From Saccharothrix carnea (GTDB lineage Bacteria; Actinomycetota; Actinomycetes; Mycobacteriales; Pseudonocardiaceae), in the NCBI RefSeq assembly GCF_003014735.1, contig NZ_PYAX01000012.1, positions 1 through 64,000 on the forward strand: DNA of 64,000 nucleotides. The letters are read 5' to 3'. The position numbers and the translations under genes are program-made. Shown here in pieces: positions 50,123 through 58,576 of this stretch. A model generated the notes under the pieces. That model did not search any database, was not told the origin of the DNA, and saw nothing but the letters and a program-made list of their open reading frames with translations. Position 1 is the first letter of the stretch; each line of letters begins with the position of its first letter.

Positions 50123-51298
50123 TCAGGCCAGGTAGAACGTCATCATGTCGCTGCGCACCGGCGGGAACAGCGCGTACATCAAGTCGGCGTTGGGCCCCGG
50201 GTACACGTCCGGGAACCGCGCGGTCAGGCCCTTGATCCCGTGCGGGCCGAACAGCAGCGACGCCAGCACGTCCGGCGCCACGCCGGCACCGCCCGCCGCG
50301 CCCGGCGCCTGCATCGTCCCGCCGACCACGACCGGCCCGACCTCGCCCGCCTTGAACGGCAGCCGCACGTGCGACCGGTAGAACGACACGACCGCCTCGC
50401 CCTCCCGGTCGCCGAAACCGCCGTCCACCAACCGCCGGCCGAACACCGGCCGCAGGTGCTCCAGCAACGCCACCGGGTCGCCGATCCGCACGTAGTGCGA
50501 GTTCGCCTCCTCCGGCGCGGGCCCGAGGAACGGCTCCAACGCCCCACCCGCCACCGACCCCGGCCGCTCAGTCACCTCGGTGGCCCCGGTCAACGCGAGC
50601 AGCGCGTGCGCCGCCGCCTCGTCCACGGCCGCCGCCTCCGCCAGCCGCACGCCCTCCTCCGGCGGCGTGGTGCGACCCGTGGCGACCGGCACGCCGTCCC
50701 GCTCCACCAGCCACTCCGTGCTGCCGTCCCGCGCCACGAGCCACCGCCACAGGCCGGGGGAGTGCGGCATCCGCAGGTCGGCCCGCGCCTGCTCGGCGTC
50801 CTGGAGCCGGGCCATCACCGGGATGTCCTCGACGCCCGCCTCGCGCACCGCGTGCCCGGCGCCCTCGGGACGGCCCGTGACCGGTCGGGTGGCCGAGATC
50901 GGGATCGCGTACGTGTAGCCGAACTGGCGGTAGAAGTACGGGATGCCGAGCATCACGTTCACCAGGTGGCCGCGTGCGGCGGACCGTTCGTGCGCCCACC
51001 CCATCAGCGCCCGCACCAGCCCGCGACCCTCGTAGGCGCGGTCGGTGGCGACCAGTTCCACCTGGCCCGCCGGGATCTCCACCCCGTCGAGCACCAGCGT
51101 CTCGTCCAGCAGGGTCGCGGTGGACACGACCTTGTCGCCGTCCACGACGACCGCGCACGACTCCCAGCCCGCGTCCGGGTCCTCGACCACCAGGCGGTGG
51201 TCGACGGCGTCGGCCGGCTCACCCCGCTCGACCAGCAGCGCCCCGATCTGGTCGAGGTCGTCCGGGCGCGCGGTCCGCAGCACCAGCCCATCGGTCAT
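50123..51298 (-). CDS. Eis-like GNAT N-acetyltransferase
   Basis: The 391-residue protein has an N-terminal GNAT domain with the acetyl-CoA motif ATDRAYEGRGLVRALMGWAH and HLVNVMLGIPYFYRQFGYTYAIP, a second GNAT-like domain, and a C-terminal SCP2-like part ending in a carboxylate (MMTFYLA), the layout of Eis-family enzymes. These can acetylate aminoglycosides or other amines; the substrate here is unknown. ATG at 51296-51298 starts it. Confidence 0.87.
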   Translation of the reverse strand: MTDGLVLRTARPDDLDQIGALLVERGEPADAVDHRLVVEDPDAGWESCAVVVDGDKVVSTATLLDETLVLDGVEIPAGQVELVATDRAYEGRGLVRALMGWAHERSAARGHLVNVMLGIPYFYRQFGYTYAIPISATRPVTGRPEGAGHAVREAGVEDIPVMARLQDAEQARADLRMPHSPGLWRWLVARDGSTEWLVERDGVPVATGRTTPPEEGVRLAEAAAVDEAAAHALLALTGATEVTERPGSVAGGALEPFLGPAPEEANSHYVRIGDPVALLEHLRPVFGRRLVDGGFGDREGEAVVSFYRSHVRLPFKAGEVGPVVVGGTMQAPGAAGGAGVAPDVLASLLFGPHGIKGLTARFPDVYPGPNADLMYALFPPVRSDMMTFYLA

Positions 51299-51380
51299 CG
51301 GTGCAGTGTCACGGTGTGGCCGAAGTCGCGCCATCGGTTTTTCGCTGGCGGTCGGGGTACCGCCCGCGCAGAATCCGCGC

Positions 51381-51836
51381 ATGCCCTGGCTGCCCGCTGA
51401 CTACGCCCACCCGACCCGCGTCGCGCTCGACGCCGAACACCACCTGCGGCCCATCCGCGAGTCCGATGTGGACATCGACTACCCCGCCGTGATGGGTTCA
51501 CAGGAGCGGCTGTGGTCGCTGTACGGCGAGAAGTGGGGCTGGCCGCCCGCCGACATGACCCACGAGCACGACCGCGTCGACCTGGCCCGGCACGAACGCG
51601 AGCAGGACGCGCACGAGTCGTTCAACTACGCCCTGTTCAACGCCGACGAGACCGAGCTGCTCGGCTGCGTCTACATCGACCCGGTCGAGGACCCCGAGCG
51701 CACCGACGACGCGCAGATCTCGTGGTGGGTCGTGGACGCGCACGTGGGCACCGACCTGGAGCGCGCGCTGGACGCGTTCGTGCCGAGGTGGATCGGCGAG
51801 GCGTGGCCCTTCACCAGCCCGCACTACGGGATCTGA
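51381..51836 (+). CDS. GNAT-like conserved protein
   Basis: The 151-residue protein includes [19 protein letters not shown] and [19 protein letters not shown], which resemble the first half of an N-acetyltransferase fold, but the acetyl-CoA loop (Q/R-x-x-G-x-G/A) is not recognisable. It may be a catalytically altered GNAT. It is divergent from the Eis-like gene across 82 bp and is followed by hisE. Confidence 0.65.
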   Translation: MPWLPADYAHPTRVALDAEHHLRPIRESDVDIDYPAVMGSQERLWSLYGEKWGWPPADMTHEHDRVDLARHEREQDAHESFNYALFNADETELLGCVYIDPVEDPERTDDAQISWWVVDAHVGTDLERALDAFVPRWIGEAWPFTSPHYGI

Positions 51837-51891
51837 TCCCCGCGGGGCCTGGGTGCCTGCGGCCGTTCGGGGGATGGGAGGATCAGAACCC

Positions 51892-52155
51892 GTGAAGACC
51901 TTCGACGAGCTGTTCGCCGAGCTGAGCGAACGCGCACGCACCCGCCCTGAGGGCTCCGCCACCGCCGCGGCTCTGGAGGCCGGGGTGCACGCGCAGGGCA
52001 AGAAGGTGCTGGAGGAGGCGGGCGAGGTCTGGATCGCCGCGGAGCACGAGTCCGACGAGCGCCTGGCCGAAGAGGTCTCCCAGCTGCTGTACCGGGTGCA
52101 GGTGCTGATGCTCGGCCGCGGCCTCACCCTCGAAGACGTCTACAAGCACCTGTGA
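51892..52155 (+). CDS. hisE: Phosphoribosyl-ATP pyrophosphatase
   Basis: The 87-residue protein has the HisE all-helical MazG-like form with the metal-binding acidic motif [18 protein letters not shown] and [15 protein letters not shown]. It hydrolyses phosphoribosyl-ATP in the second step of histidine synthesis. GTG at 51892 has GGGAGGAT upstream. In mycobacteria hisG follows directly; here the next gene is a small monooxygenase-like gene with a four-base overlap. Confidence 0.95.
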   Translation: MKTFDELFAELSERARTRPEGSATAAALEAGVHAQGKKVLEEAGEVWIAAEHESDERLAEEVSQLLYRVQVLMLGRGLTLEDVYKHL

Positions 52156-52439
52156 TCCTGGAAGTCGCCGCGCTCGACGTCCGCCCCGGCCTGGAAGCGG
52201 ACTTCGAGCGGGCGTTCGAGCAGGCCCGGGAGGTCATCGCCGGGTCGCCCGGGTTCGTCTCGCTCGACCTGCGGCGGTCGGTCGAGCACCCGTCCCGCTA
52301 CCTGCTGCTGGTGGAGTGGGAACGGCTGGAGGACCACACGGTCGGCTTCCGGCAGGGGCCGCTGTACCCGCGGTGGAAGGCGCTGCTGCACCACTTCTAC
52401 GACCCGTTCCCGACCGTCGAGCACTACCGCGCGGTCTGA
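52152..52439 (+). CDS. ABM-domain monooxygenase-like protein
   Basis: The 95-residue protein has the ferredoxin-like antibiotic-biosynthesis-monooxygenase pattern ([66 protein letters not shown]). Such proteins are small dimers; the substrate cannot be told. It is coupled to hisE by a four-base overlap, and its 3' end overlaps the convergent phosphoribosyltransferase by 16 bp. Confidence 0.88.
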   Translation: MILEVAALDVRPGLEADFERAFEQAREVIAGSPGFVSLDLRRSVEHPSRYLLLVEWERLEDHTVGFRQGPLYPRWKALLHHFYDPFPTVEHYRAV

Positions 52440-53056
52440 CCGCGCAGCAGTTCGACCACCTGGTCGTCGGTCGTCTGGTCGAAGTGCCCGTAGAACCGGC
52501 CGACCGCCCGGAAGTCCGTCCGCGGGTGGGGGCACACGACCAGGTCGGCGTCCGCTCGGAGGGCGCGCACGGAGTCCGCCGCGCCCACCGGCACCGCGAG
52601 CACCAGCCGCCGGGGGTGCTGCGCCCGGGCTTCCCGCAGCGCGGCGCGGGCCGTGACGCCGGTGGCCAGGCCGTCGTCCACGACCAGCACGTCACGGCCG
52701 TCGAGCCGCACCGGGCCGTCCCGGTACAGCTCCAGCCGCCGCCGAGCCTCCCGCCGTTCGGCCTCGCACGCCTCGGCCAGGTCCTCGCGGGTCAGGCCGA
52801 GCACGCGCAGGGCGTCGTCGTCGAAGATCGGCTCGCCCTCCGCGGTGACCGCGCCGATGCCGTACTCGGGGTGACCGGGCGCGCCGATCTTCCGCGAGAC
52901 CGCCACCGCCAGCTCACCGCCGAGCGCCGAGGCGACCTCGAACGCCACCGGCACGCCGCCGCGCGCCAGGCCGAGCACCAGGGGATCGGTCCACGACTCG
53001 TCGGCCAGCGCCCGGGCGAGCACCCGGCCGGCGTCGAAGCGGTCCGCGAACCTCAC
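52424..53056 (-). CDS. Phosphoribosyltransferase-family protein
   Basis: The 210-residue protein has the PRPP-binding loop RDVLVVDDGLATGVTARAAL and the start RFADRFDAGRVLARAL with VLGLARGGVPVAFEVA, a form common in predicted phosphoribosyltransferases of this class. The base it uses is unknown. GTG at 53054-53056 has GGAGG five bases upstream. Confidence 0.88.
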   Translation of the reverse strand: MRFADRFDAGRVLARALADESWTDPLVLGLARGGVPVAFEVASALGGELAVAVSRKIGAPGHPEYGIGAVTAEGEPIFDDDALRVLGLTREDLAEACEAERREARRRLELYRDGPVRLDGRDVLVVDDGLATGVTARAALREARAQHPRRLVLAVPVGAADSVRALRADADLVVCPHPRTDFRAVGRFYGHFDQTTDDQVVELLRGQTAR

Positions 53057-53094
53057 CCCTCCATGGTGCGCGCCTCCCGCGCCGGCTGCGACCG

Positions 53095-53868
53095 TCAGCG
53101 TTCCCGCACGTACAACGACTGTGCGCTGCGCCCCACGGGCCCCTGCTCGTCGTGCAGCACGCTGCTCGCCACGCCGACGCCGGACGGCCCGATCACCGTC
53201 CGCGCGTCCAGGGCGAACCACTCGCCGACCGGCTCCCGGTGCAGGTGCACGGTCAGGTCGGTGTTGATCGCGTACCACGTGCGGATGTCCAGCCGGCTGG
53301 ACACGCCGCTCGCCGAGTCCGCCACGGTGAACAGGCGCTGCGCCGCGCTCGGCTCCTCACCGGCCACCACGCGCACCTGCGCCCGTGCCCACACCACCGC
53401 GTCACCGGGCGCGAAGATGCCGCCGGCCACCGAACGCCACTCCATGGCGGCCAGGTAGCCGCCTTGCCAGTGCTCGGGGACCGCCATCGGCTCGCACTCC
53501 GACGGCGGGACGAGCCCTTCGCCCTCGCCCGACGCCACCGCGGCCGTGTCGCCCGCCACGATCCGCCACGCGTTCGCCCGCAGCACCGGACGGCCCTCGT
53601 GCGCCAGCTCGGCCGTCAGCAGCTCCACCGAGCGCCCCGGCCGGAGCACCGACGCGGTCACGGTCAGCTCCGCCACCGGCACCGGGCCCAGCACCTCGAA
53701 CACCACCCGGGACAGCACTGCCTCGGGCCGCGGCGCGCAGCGCTCCAACGCCCGCACCAGCAGCGCGGACGGCGGGCCCAGGTGCTGGCTGCCGTTGCCC
53801 CACGGCCCGGTGGTGTGCCCGGTGGCGACGACCCTGTCTTCGTCCAGCAACTCGTAGAACGCGTCCAT
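53095..53868 (-). CDS. Thioesterase-family protein (double hotdog, TesB-like)
   Basis: The 257-residue protein looks like two hotdog domains in one chain: the first has TTGPWGNGSQHLGPPSALLVRALE and ELTVTASVLRPGRSVELLTAEL, the second TDLTVHLHREPVGEWFALDARTVIGPSGVGVASSVLHDEQG. This matches acyl-CoA thioesterase II-like actinobacterial proteins. The acyl substrate is unknown. It lies 38 bp from the phosphoribosyltransferase gene and 9 bp behind the RecB-like gene, so it is likely cotranscribed. Confidence 0.86.
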   Translation of the reverse strand: MDAFYELLDEDRVVATGHTTGPWGNGSQHLGPPSALLVRALERCAPRPEAVLSRVVFEVLGPVPVAELTVTASVLRPGRSVELLTAELAHEGRPVLRANAWRIVAGDTAAVASGEGEGLVPPSECEPMAVPEHWQGGYLAAMEWRSVAGGIFAPGDAVVWARAQVRVVAGEEPSAAQRLFTVADSASGVSSRLDIRTWYAINTDLTVHLHREPVGEWFALDARTVIGPSGVGVASSVLHDEQGPVGRSAQSLYVRER

Positions 53869-53877
53869 GAACCCTCG

Positions 53878-54744
53878 TCAGTCCGCCCGGTCCAGCACGG
53901 TCTCCACCCCGGCGTCCGGCTCCGGCCAGCCCGGGTACGGCGGCGGCGTGCCGTCGAACGCCGGGCACAACGCCTTGTGGTCGCAGTAGTCGCACAGCCT
54001 GCTCGGGTTCGGCCGGAAGTCACCCGACTTCGCCGCGCGCAGGATCGCGTCCCAGATCGCCTCCAGCGTGCGCTCGAACCGGGCCAGCTCCGCCTCGTCC
54101 GGCTGGTAGGCCAACGCCTGCCGGTCGGCCAGGTACATCAGCCGCAGCTGGCGCGGCACCACACCGCGCAGCCGCCACAGCACCAGCGCGTAGAACTTCA
54201 TCTGGAACAACGCCTTGGCCTCGCCGACCTCGCGGGGCGCGGCGCCGGTCTTGTAGTCGACCACCCGGATCTCGCCGGTCGGCGCCACGTCCACGCGGTC
54301 GATGTACCCGCGCAGCAGCACCCCGGAGGGCAGCTCCCACTCCACCAGCAGCTCACGGGCGTCGGCGTCGAACCGGCGCGGGTCCTCCAGCCCGAAGTAG
54401 CCGTCCAGCAGCTCCTCCGCCGACGCCAGCCACTGCTCCTGCTCGGGATCGCCCTCGGCGAACAGCTCGGCGAACTCCGGCCGCTCGGCCCGCACCCGTT
54501 CCCACGCCGGGCCGACCAGCGCCCGCGCCGCCTCCGGCAGCCGTTCGGCGGCGGGCAGCCCGAACAGGTCCTCCAGCACCGCGTGCACCACCGTGCCGCG
54601 CACCTGCGCCCTGGTCGGCTTCTCGGGCAGCCGGTCGACGGCGCGGAAGCGGTAGAGCAGCGGGCACTGCTTGAAGTCGCCCGCGCGCGAGGGCGACAGC
54701 GCTGGCCTGCGAACAGGGCGCTCGGTGATCGTCGGCACTGCCAT
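53878..54744 (-). CDS. RecB-family PD-(D/E)XK nuclease with Fe-S cluster motif
   Basis: The 288-residue protein has ALSPSRAGDFKQCPLLYRFR, GTVVHAVLEDLF, the nuclease motif GYIDRVD...IRVVDYKTGAAP, and a C-terminal cysteine cluster LCDYCDHKALCP. With the first Cys of QCPLLY this gives the four-cysteine iron-sulphur pattern of AddB/Cas4-like nucleases. It corresponds to the RecB-like gene near trmI and mpa in mycobacteria. Its biological role is not established. Confidence 0.92.
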   Translation of the reverse strand: MAVPTITERPVRRPALSPSRAGDFKQCPLLYRFRAVDRLPEKPTRAQVRGTVVHAVLEDLFGLPAAERLPEAARALVGPAWERVRAERPEFAELFAEGDPEQEQWLASAEELLDGYFGLEDPRRFDADARELLVEWELPSGVLLRGYIDRVDVAPTGEIRVVDYKTGAAPREVGEAKALFQMKFYALVLWRLRGVVPRQLRLMYLADRQALAYQPDEAELARFERTLEAIWDAILRAAKSGDFRPNPSRLCDYCDHKALCPAFDGTPPPYPGWPEPDAGVETVLDRAD

Positions 54745-54798
54745 GGGACGACACCCTAGGCCAACCCCCCGACAAGATCGGGTTCGAACCGCGGGGTC

Positions 54799-55953
54799 TC
54801 AGGCGGCGGCGCGCGCGTAGTCCGGCAGGTCGATCTTGTTCGTGATGTCCTTGCCCGCCTTGAGCATCATGGCGAGCAGGAACCGGTTGCCCAGCAGGCC
54901 GTTGCGCGCACGCAGACCGAGCGCGCTCGCGGGGGCCAGGAACCTGCCCGTGCGGTCGCCGCCCTTCTGGCACCGCCGCGCGTAGTCGCGCATCCGGTCC
55001 TCGTAACGCCGGAACGCCGCCTCGTGGTCGCCGTCCGCGGCCAGTTCGCCCGCCAGCACGTACGCGCCGACGACGGCGGTGCCCGTGCCCATCCCGCCGA
55101 TGGTCGCTCCGCAGGCCGCGTCCCCGACCAGCGCGACGCGACCCCGTGACCAGGGCCGGACGTCCACCCGGCTGATCGAGTCGAAGTACAGCTCGGACGT
55201 GTGCGCCAAGGTCGCCAGCAGCCGGGGCGTCTCCCACCCCATCCCGTCGAACGCCTCGACCAGCAGCCGCCGCTGCGCGGCCACATCACGCCGGTCGTAG
55301 TCCAGGATGGGCGACTTGAAGACCACGAACGCGCCCCGGTCGCCGAAGGACACGAGCTTCCCCGGCGCGTTGTGGCTCACCGGCGCGCCGTCGAACTCCG
55401 CGGGCAGCTCCCAGCTCGCGACGTAGTACCCGAGGTGGCTGACGAACCGCTCCTCCGGCCCGAAGACCAGGGCGCGCACCTTCGAGTGGATGCCGTCCGC
55501 GCCGATGACCAGGTCGAACGTCCGCCGCGCCCCCGAGGAGAACGTGATGTCGACGCAGTCGGGCGTCTCGGTCAGCCCGGCGACGGAGTCACCGAAGACG
55601 TACTCCACATCGTCTCCGCCGTGCTCGTAGAGCACTCGTGCGAGGTCTCCGCGCAGCACTTCGACGTCACCGCCCGCGAAGTCCGCCGGCAGGTGCAGCA
55701 GGGTCCGGCCGCGTTCGTCGACGAACGTCATCGGGCTGCCACCGGTCTGGAGCTCGCGCAGCCGGTCCAGCACGCCCATCCGCTCCAGCACGGTCAGGTG
55801 GGTCTCGCCGCGGAAGTCCACCGCCGCGCCGCCACCGCGCAGCGCCGGCGCGATCTCGACCACGGTCGGCTCGAAGCCGTGGCGCGCCAGCCAGTAGGCC
55901 AGCGCGGGGCCCGCCACGCTCGCGCCGGAGATCAGTACCCGCTTGCCCGCCAT
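54799..55953 (-). CDS. FAD-dependent aromatic monooxygenase
   Basis: The 384-residue flavoprotein has the N-terminal dinucleotide motif VLISGASVAGPALAYWLARHGF, the middle DLVIGADGIHSKVR and the GRVALVGDAACGATIGGMGTG motif of class A (PHBH-type) monooxygenases. It resembles the TetX-like or aklavinone-type group. It would hydroxylate an aromatic compound or drug using NAD(P)H and oxygen. It is divergent from a TetR regulator through a region with a 10-bp inverted repeat. Confidence 0.92.
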   Translation of the reverse strand: MAGKRVLISGASVAGPALAYWLARHGFEPTVVEIAPALRGGGAAVDFRGETHLTVLERMGVLDRLRELQTGGSPMTFVDERGRTLLHLPADFAGGDVEVLRGDLARVLYEHGGDDVEYVFGDSVAGLTETPDCVDITFSSGARRTFDLVIGADGIHSKVRALVFGPEERFVSHLGYYVASWELPAEFDGAPVSHNAPGKLVSFGDRGAFVVFKSPILDYDRRDVAAQRRLLVEAFDGMGWETPRLLATLAHTSELYFDSISRVDVRPWSRGRVALVGDAACGATIGGMGTGTAVVGAYVLAGELAADGDHEAAFRRYEDRMRDYARRCQKGGDRTGRFLAPASALGLRARNGLLGNRFLLAMMLKAGKDITNKIDLPDYARAAA

Positions 55954-55962
55954 GTCCGCTCC

Positions 55963-56012
55963 AAACTGTGTCCATTGGAAGCAGTTCTATTTGTGTATGG
56001 TAGACACAGTTT
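55963..56012. promoter_or_regulatory. Candidate TetR operator in the divergent region
   Basis: AAACTGTGTC (55963-55972) and GACACAGTTT (56003-56012) are perfect 10-bp inverted repeats 30 bp apart. A nested TGTGT-N7-ACACA lies at 55992-56008. They fill the gap between the monooxygenase and the TetR gene. Confidence 0.7.
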
Positions 56013-56040
56013 TTCCGCGACGGCAACACCGGGGGTGGCG

Positions 56041-56754
56041 ATGGACCTGACGGGCAGCCTCGACCTGCTGTGGGGCGACCGTCCCGGCCCGCGCCGCGGC
56101 CCCAAGCCCGCGCTCACCCACGACCTCATCGCCCGCGCCGGCATCGCCATCGCGGACGCCGAAGGCCTCGCCGCCGTGTCGATGCAACGGGTCGCCGCCG
56201 ACCTCGGCTTCACGAAGATGTCGCTGTACCGCTACGTGCCGGGCAAGGCCGAGCTGGTCGCGCTCATGGCCGACCTGGCGATGGGCACGCCGCCCGCCGA
56301 GTTGACCGGCGCCGACCGGTGCGAGCGGCTGCGCGCGTGGGCGTTGGCCCTGCTACCCGGCTTCGTGCGGCACCCGTGGGTGCTGGAAGCCACCACGGGC
56401 CCGCGCGTGGTCGGACCCAACGAGCTGGCCTGGATGGAAGCCGCGCTGGCCCTGCTCGACGGCACCGGCCTGGGCGGCGCCGAGCGGATGGACGTGCTGG
56501 CCGTGCTCGCCGGGCACGTGCGCAACATCGCCCTGCAGTCGGCGACCACACCGGGCGGCGACGCCGGGACGCAGTTCGGCGCGATCCTGGCCGAGGTCGT
56601 GCGCGGGCGGGGCGACCGCTACCCGGCGACGAAGGCCGCGCTGGCGGAGGCCGCCGGTGGCGGCGAGGACGAGGCCCTCGGCTTCGGCCTCGACCTCATC
56701 CTCGACGGCCTGCGCGCCAGGATCGGCGACCGGTCCCGTCCGACACGGCCCTGA
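56041..56754 (+). CDS. TetR-family regulator
   Basis: The 237-residue protein has a TetR helix-turn-helix (IADAEGLAAVSMQRVAADLGFTKMSLYRYVPGKAELVALM) and a helical ligand domain of the TetR_C class (LLPGFVRHPWVLEATTGPRVVGPNELAWMEAAL). It is divergent from the flavin monooxygenase and probably represses that gene until its substrate binds. ATG at 56041; GTG at 56035 in frame is possible. Confidence 0.93.
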   Translation: MDLTGSLDLLWGDRPGPRRGPKPALTHDLIARAGIAIADAEGLAAVSMQRVAADLGFTKMSLYRYVPGKAELVALMADLAMGTPPAELTGADRCERLRAWALALLPGFVRHPWVLEATTGPRVVGPNELAWMEAALALLDGTGLGGAERMDVLAVLAGHVRNIALQSATTPGGDAGTQFGAILAEVVRGRGDRYPATKAALAEAAGGGEDEALGFGLDLILDGLRARIGDRSRPTRP

Positions 56755-56796
56755 TCCAACACAGCCCTGATACACCCGGCCGCCTAGGCTCGGCAC

Positions 56797-57927
56797 GTGG
56801 CGACGACGGGGAGTTGGCGACGGCAAGTCGGCCGGGACGGCGGGCTGCCGCTGTTCCGCGCGGCCGGGATACCGGTGCTGCTCGCGCCCTCGTGGTGGCT
56901 GGGCTCGGCGGCCATCGTGGTGCTCTACGCGCCGCTGGTCGGCAGCATCGCGCCCGGCACCGGCGGCCTCACCGGCGTGCTGCTCGCCGCCACGTTCGCG
57001 ATCTTCCTCGGCCTCTCGGTGCTGGCCCACGAACTCGGCCACAGCCTGGTCGCCCTGCGCCTCGGCCTGCCCGTGCGGCGGCTGCGCCTGTTCCTGCTCG
57101 GCGGCGTGTCCGAGGTGATGCGCACGCCGACCCGACCCGGCCACGAGGGCGCCATCGCCGTCGCCGGGCCGATCGTCTCCATCGTGCTCGCGGGCGTGTT
57201 CGCGCTGGCCGCGTCCGCCATCCCGCAGCCCGACGCGGTCTGGCTGCTGATCGCCCAGACCGCGTTCGCCAACGCCGCCGTCGCGGTGTTCAACCTGCTC
57301 CCGGGCCTGCCGCTGGACGGCGGCCGGATCCTGCGCGCGGGCGTCTGGGCCGTCACGGGCCGCCGTGCGGCGGGCACGAAGGCCGCCGTGATCGGTGGCG
57401 GCGTGGTGGCCGCGCTGCTCGTCGTCTGGGCCGTCTGGGGCGTGCTCGACGGCGCCGAGGACCGCTGGCTCCGCTTCGGCGTGTGCCTGCTGACCGCGTG
57501 GTTCGTGCTGGCGGGCGCGCGCGGCGAGTTCACCGCCGAACGCCGCAGCACCTGGCCGGACGGCCTCACGCTGGGCGAACTCGTCCGGCCCGTGCTCCAA
57601 CTGCCCGCCGAGAGCCCGGTGTCGGGCGCGCTCACCGCGTCCGCCGGCCGGGGTGTGGTCCTGGTCCGCGCGGACGGCGTCGCGGCGGGCCTGCTCGACC
57701 GCGAGATGGCACGCCGGCTGGCCAGCACCTCGCCGCACGCGCCCGCCGAGCAGGCCGCGGTGCCGATCCGGCCGGAGACCGTGCTGCTGGAGAACGAGAC
57801 CGGCGCCGAGGTGGTCGAACGCGTGCACGGCACCGCCGCCTGGGAGTACCTGGTCGTCGACCTCGAAGGACGGCCCGCGGGCGTGCTGCGCCGCGAAGAC
57901 CTCAAGGCCGCGCTGGACCGCCGCTGA
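56797..57927 (+). CDS. Site-2-protease-family membrane metalloprotease with CBS region
   Basis: The 376-residue protein has about six membrane segments, the zinc motif HELGH (in SVLAHELGHSLVAL) and the second metal motif LLPGLPLDGGRILRA of the M50 family. The C-terminal part (about 255-375) has the pattern of paired CBS repeats (VRADGVAAGLLDREMA; VVDLEGRPAGVLRREDL). Such proteases cut substrates inside the membrane. The target is unknown. It starts at GTG 56797. Confidence 0.93.
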   Translation: MATTGSWRRQVGRDGGLPLFRAAGIPVLLAPSWWLGSAAIVVLYAPLVGSIAPGTGGLTGVLLAATFAIFLGLSVLAHELGHSLVALRLGLPVRRLRLFLLGGVSEVMRTPTRPGHEGAIAVAGPIVSIVLAGVFALAASAIPQPDAVWLLIAQTAFANAAVAVFNLLPGLPLDGGRILRAGVWAVTGRRAAGTKAAVIGGGVVAALLVVWAVWGVLDGAEDRWLRFGVCLLTAWFVLAGARGEFTAERRSTWPDGLTLGELVRPVLQLPAESPVSGALTASAGRGVVLVRADGVAAGLLDREMARRLASTSPHAPAEQAAVPIRPETVLLENETGAEVVERVHGTAAWEYLVVDLEGRPAGVLRREDLKAALDRR

Positions 57928-58576
57928 CCTGGTCGTCGCCGAGCCCGTCCAGCAGGCCCGCCTCCTGCGCCAGGATCGCCGCCTGCACCCGCGACCGCAG
58001 GTCCAGCTTCGTCAGCACCCGCGACACGTGCGTCTTCACCGTCGTCTCACCGATGTGCAGCTTTCGCCCGATCTGGTGATTCGACAGCCCTTCGCCGAGG
58101 CAGTGCAGCACCTCCACCTCACGCTCGGTCAACGTGTCCAACCCGGCCGGGCGTGATCGCGGCACCGATGAGGCGAACTCCCGCATCACCCGCCGCGTCA
58201 CGCTCGGCGCCAGCACACCGTCACCGGCCGCGACCTGCCGCACCGCGTCCACCAGCGCGGACGACTCCACGGACTTCAGCAGGAACCCCGCCGCACCGGC
58301 CCGCAACGCGCCGCGCACGTACTCGTCCAGGTCGAACGTGGTCAGCACGAGCACCTCGCACACGCCGCTGAGCTGCCTGGTCGCCTCGATGCCGTCCACG
58401 CCGGGCATCCGGATGTCCATCAGCACCACGTCCGGCTCCAGCCGCTTCGCCAGCCGCACCGCCTCCGCGCCGTCCGCCGCCTCGCCCACCACCTCGACGC
58501 CGTCCGCGTCACCGAGGATCATCACCAGCCCGGCCCGGATCGCCGCGTGGTCGTCGGCCACCACCACCCGGATCAC
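57902..58576 (-). CDS. NarL/LuxR-type response regulator
   Basis: The 224-residue protein has a receiver domain with phospho-acceptor Asp54 (VVLMDIRMPG) and a C-terminal LuxR helix-turn-helix (LTEREVEVLHCLGEGLSNHQIGRKLHIGETTVKTHVSRVL). GTG at 58574-58576 overlaps the kinase stop, so the two are co-translated. Its 3' end overlaps the convergent M50 gene by 26 bp. Confidence 0.95.
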   Translation of the reverse strand: MIRVVVADDHAAIRAGLVMILGDADGVEVVGEAADGAEAVRLAKRLEPDVVLMDIRMPGVDGIEATRQLSGVCEVLVLTTFDLDEYVRGALRAGAAGFLLKSVESSALVDAVRQVAAGDGVLAPSVTRRVMREFASSVPRSRPAGLDTLTEREVEVLHCLGEGLSNHQIGRKLHIGETTVKTHVSRVLTKLDLRSRVQAAILAQEAGLLDGLGDDQVSGGPARP

